NCBI GenBank assembly: GCA_037440525.1
Contig: JBBITW010000196.1
Coordinates: 1 to 6,413 of the forward strand
Direction of reading: 5' to 3'
Source of the DNA: JBBITW01 sp037440525
GTDB taxonomy: Bacteria; Desulfobacterota; BSN033; UBA1163
DNA length: 6,413 nucleotides
The first letter of the stretch is position 1, and each line of letters begins with the position of its first letter. This document shows positions 6,010 through 6,413 of this stretch, piece after piece. The position numbers and the translations under genes were made by a program. A model generated the notes under the pieces. It saw only the letters and a program-made list of their open reading frames with translations. It had not been told where the DNA came from and did no database searches.

Positions 6010-6413
6010 ATTTATAGAGGATAAGGCAAACAAAATAATTATTGATACTTCGATCGAAGGAAAAACAGGAATAGTCGATTTTAATACACTTAAATCAGGA
6101 GGTCTAATCAAACAGCGACAGAGGGATATGTTTACTGTGAGGCTACGCTGCCCTGGTGGAAGGGTTCCAATTTCAAAGTTAGAAAAGATTGTAGAGGTAG
6201 CTAAAAAGTATGCTGGTGAGTATATCCATTTATCATTCAGACAATCTATCGAGCTTCCATATGTCGATTATCATAATTTTAAAGCCATTTATGAAGAACT
6301 GGCAGAAAAGGATCAAAAGATTGCCTCCTGTGGGCCTCGTGTGAGAGTCCCTACTGCATGTTCAGGATGTGAATACAATCCAAATGGGATTATGGATACA
6401 CAGAAGATGGCAA
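5999..6413 (+). CDS. Nitrite/sulfite reductase family protein (siroheme, 4Fe-4S), C-terminus beyond the window
   Basis: The frame starts at ATG 5999, with AAGGAGG (5984-5990) eight bases upstream, and runs 138 codons to the window edge. Residues about 36-100 form the ferredoxin-like half domain (IKQRQRDMFTVRLRCPGGRV, HLSFRQSIELPYV), and CGPRVRVPTACSGCEYNPNG (111-130) opens the siroheme/4Fe-4S domain. This looks like the short, single-repeat sulfite reductase type of anaerobes. Canonical members hold the cluster with C-x5-C and a later C-x3-C; here Cys121 and Cys124 are only C-x2-C, with Asn127 where the second cysteine of C-x5-C would fall, so ligand assignment is uncertain. The gene overlaps tusA by 11 bases and follows cysG, which makes its siroheme. 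Sulfite is the expected substrate from context; nitrite or another small oxyanion is possible. The later cluster cysteines and any fused domain are out of view. Confidence 0.9.
   Translation, partial: MVDRFIEDKANKIIIDTSIEGKTGIVDFNTLKSGGLIKQRQRDMFTVRLRCPGGRVPISKLEKIVEVAKKYAGEYIHLSFRQSIELPYVDYHNFKAIYEELAEKDQKIASCGPRVRVPTACSGCEYNPNGIMDTQKMA

Overview
The window is an AT-rich bacterial segment that reads as part of a sulfur-assimilation locus. I see two divergent gene arms around a 212-base, very AT-rich control region. Rrf2 regulation, siroheme synthesis, a TusA-like sulfur carrier and a sulfite-reductase-type protein point to an anaerobic or microaerophilic bacterium. The long YeiH-type transporter and the gene mix resemble what I recall from Desulfobacterota, Nitrospirota or Clostridia, but the host lineage is a guess.

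Left arm (minus strand, 1883 down to 1): an E1-like ThiF/HesA/MoeB adenylyltransferase comes first. Eight bases after it begins a class-V aminotransferase of the cysteine desulfurase family, which runs off the left edge. Together they suggest desulfurase-fed loading of sulfur onto a ThiS/MoaD-type carrier. No such carrier gene is visible; it may lie beyond position 1.

Right arm (plus strand, 2096 to the end): an Rrf2 regulator with an IscR-like cysteine cluster, a small YezD/DUF2292 protein, and a leader-like gap with two small hairpins and a strong intrinsic terminator. These are followed by a YeiH-family transporter, a CysG-type bifunctional siroheme synthase, a TusA-like protein, and the first 138 codons of a nitrite/sulfite-reductase-family protein. 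The last three genes are tightly packed or overlapping, with good Shine-Dalgarno sites on the last two. The logic is coherent: siroheme for sulfite reductase, a sulfur carrier beside it, an oxyanion transporter, and an Fe-S-type regulator.

Most notable points: the transporter gene is split by a single-base frame change at a run of six T; a 29-base dyad overlaps the presumed promoter of the regulator; and a terminator sits directly in front of the transporter with almost no room for a promoter after it. I see no tRNA, rRNA, CRISPR array, insertion sequence or phage signature.
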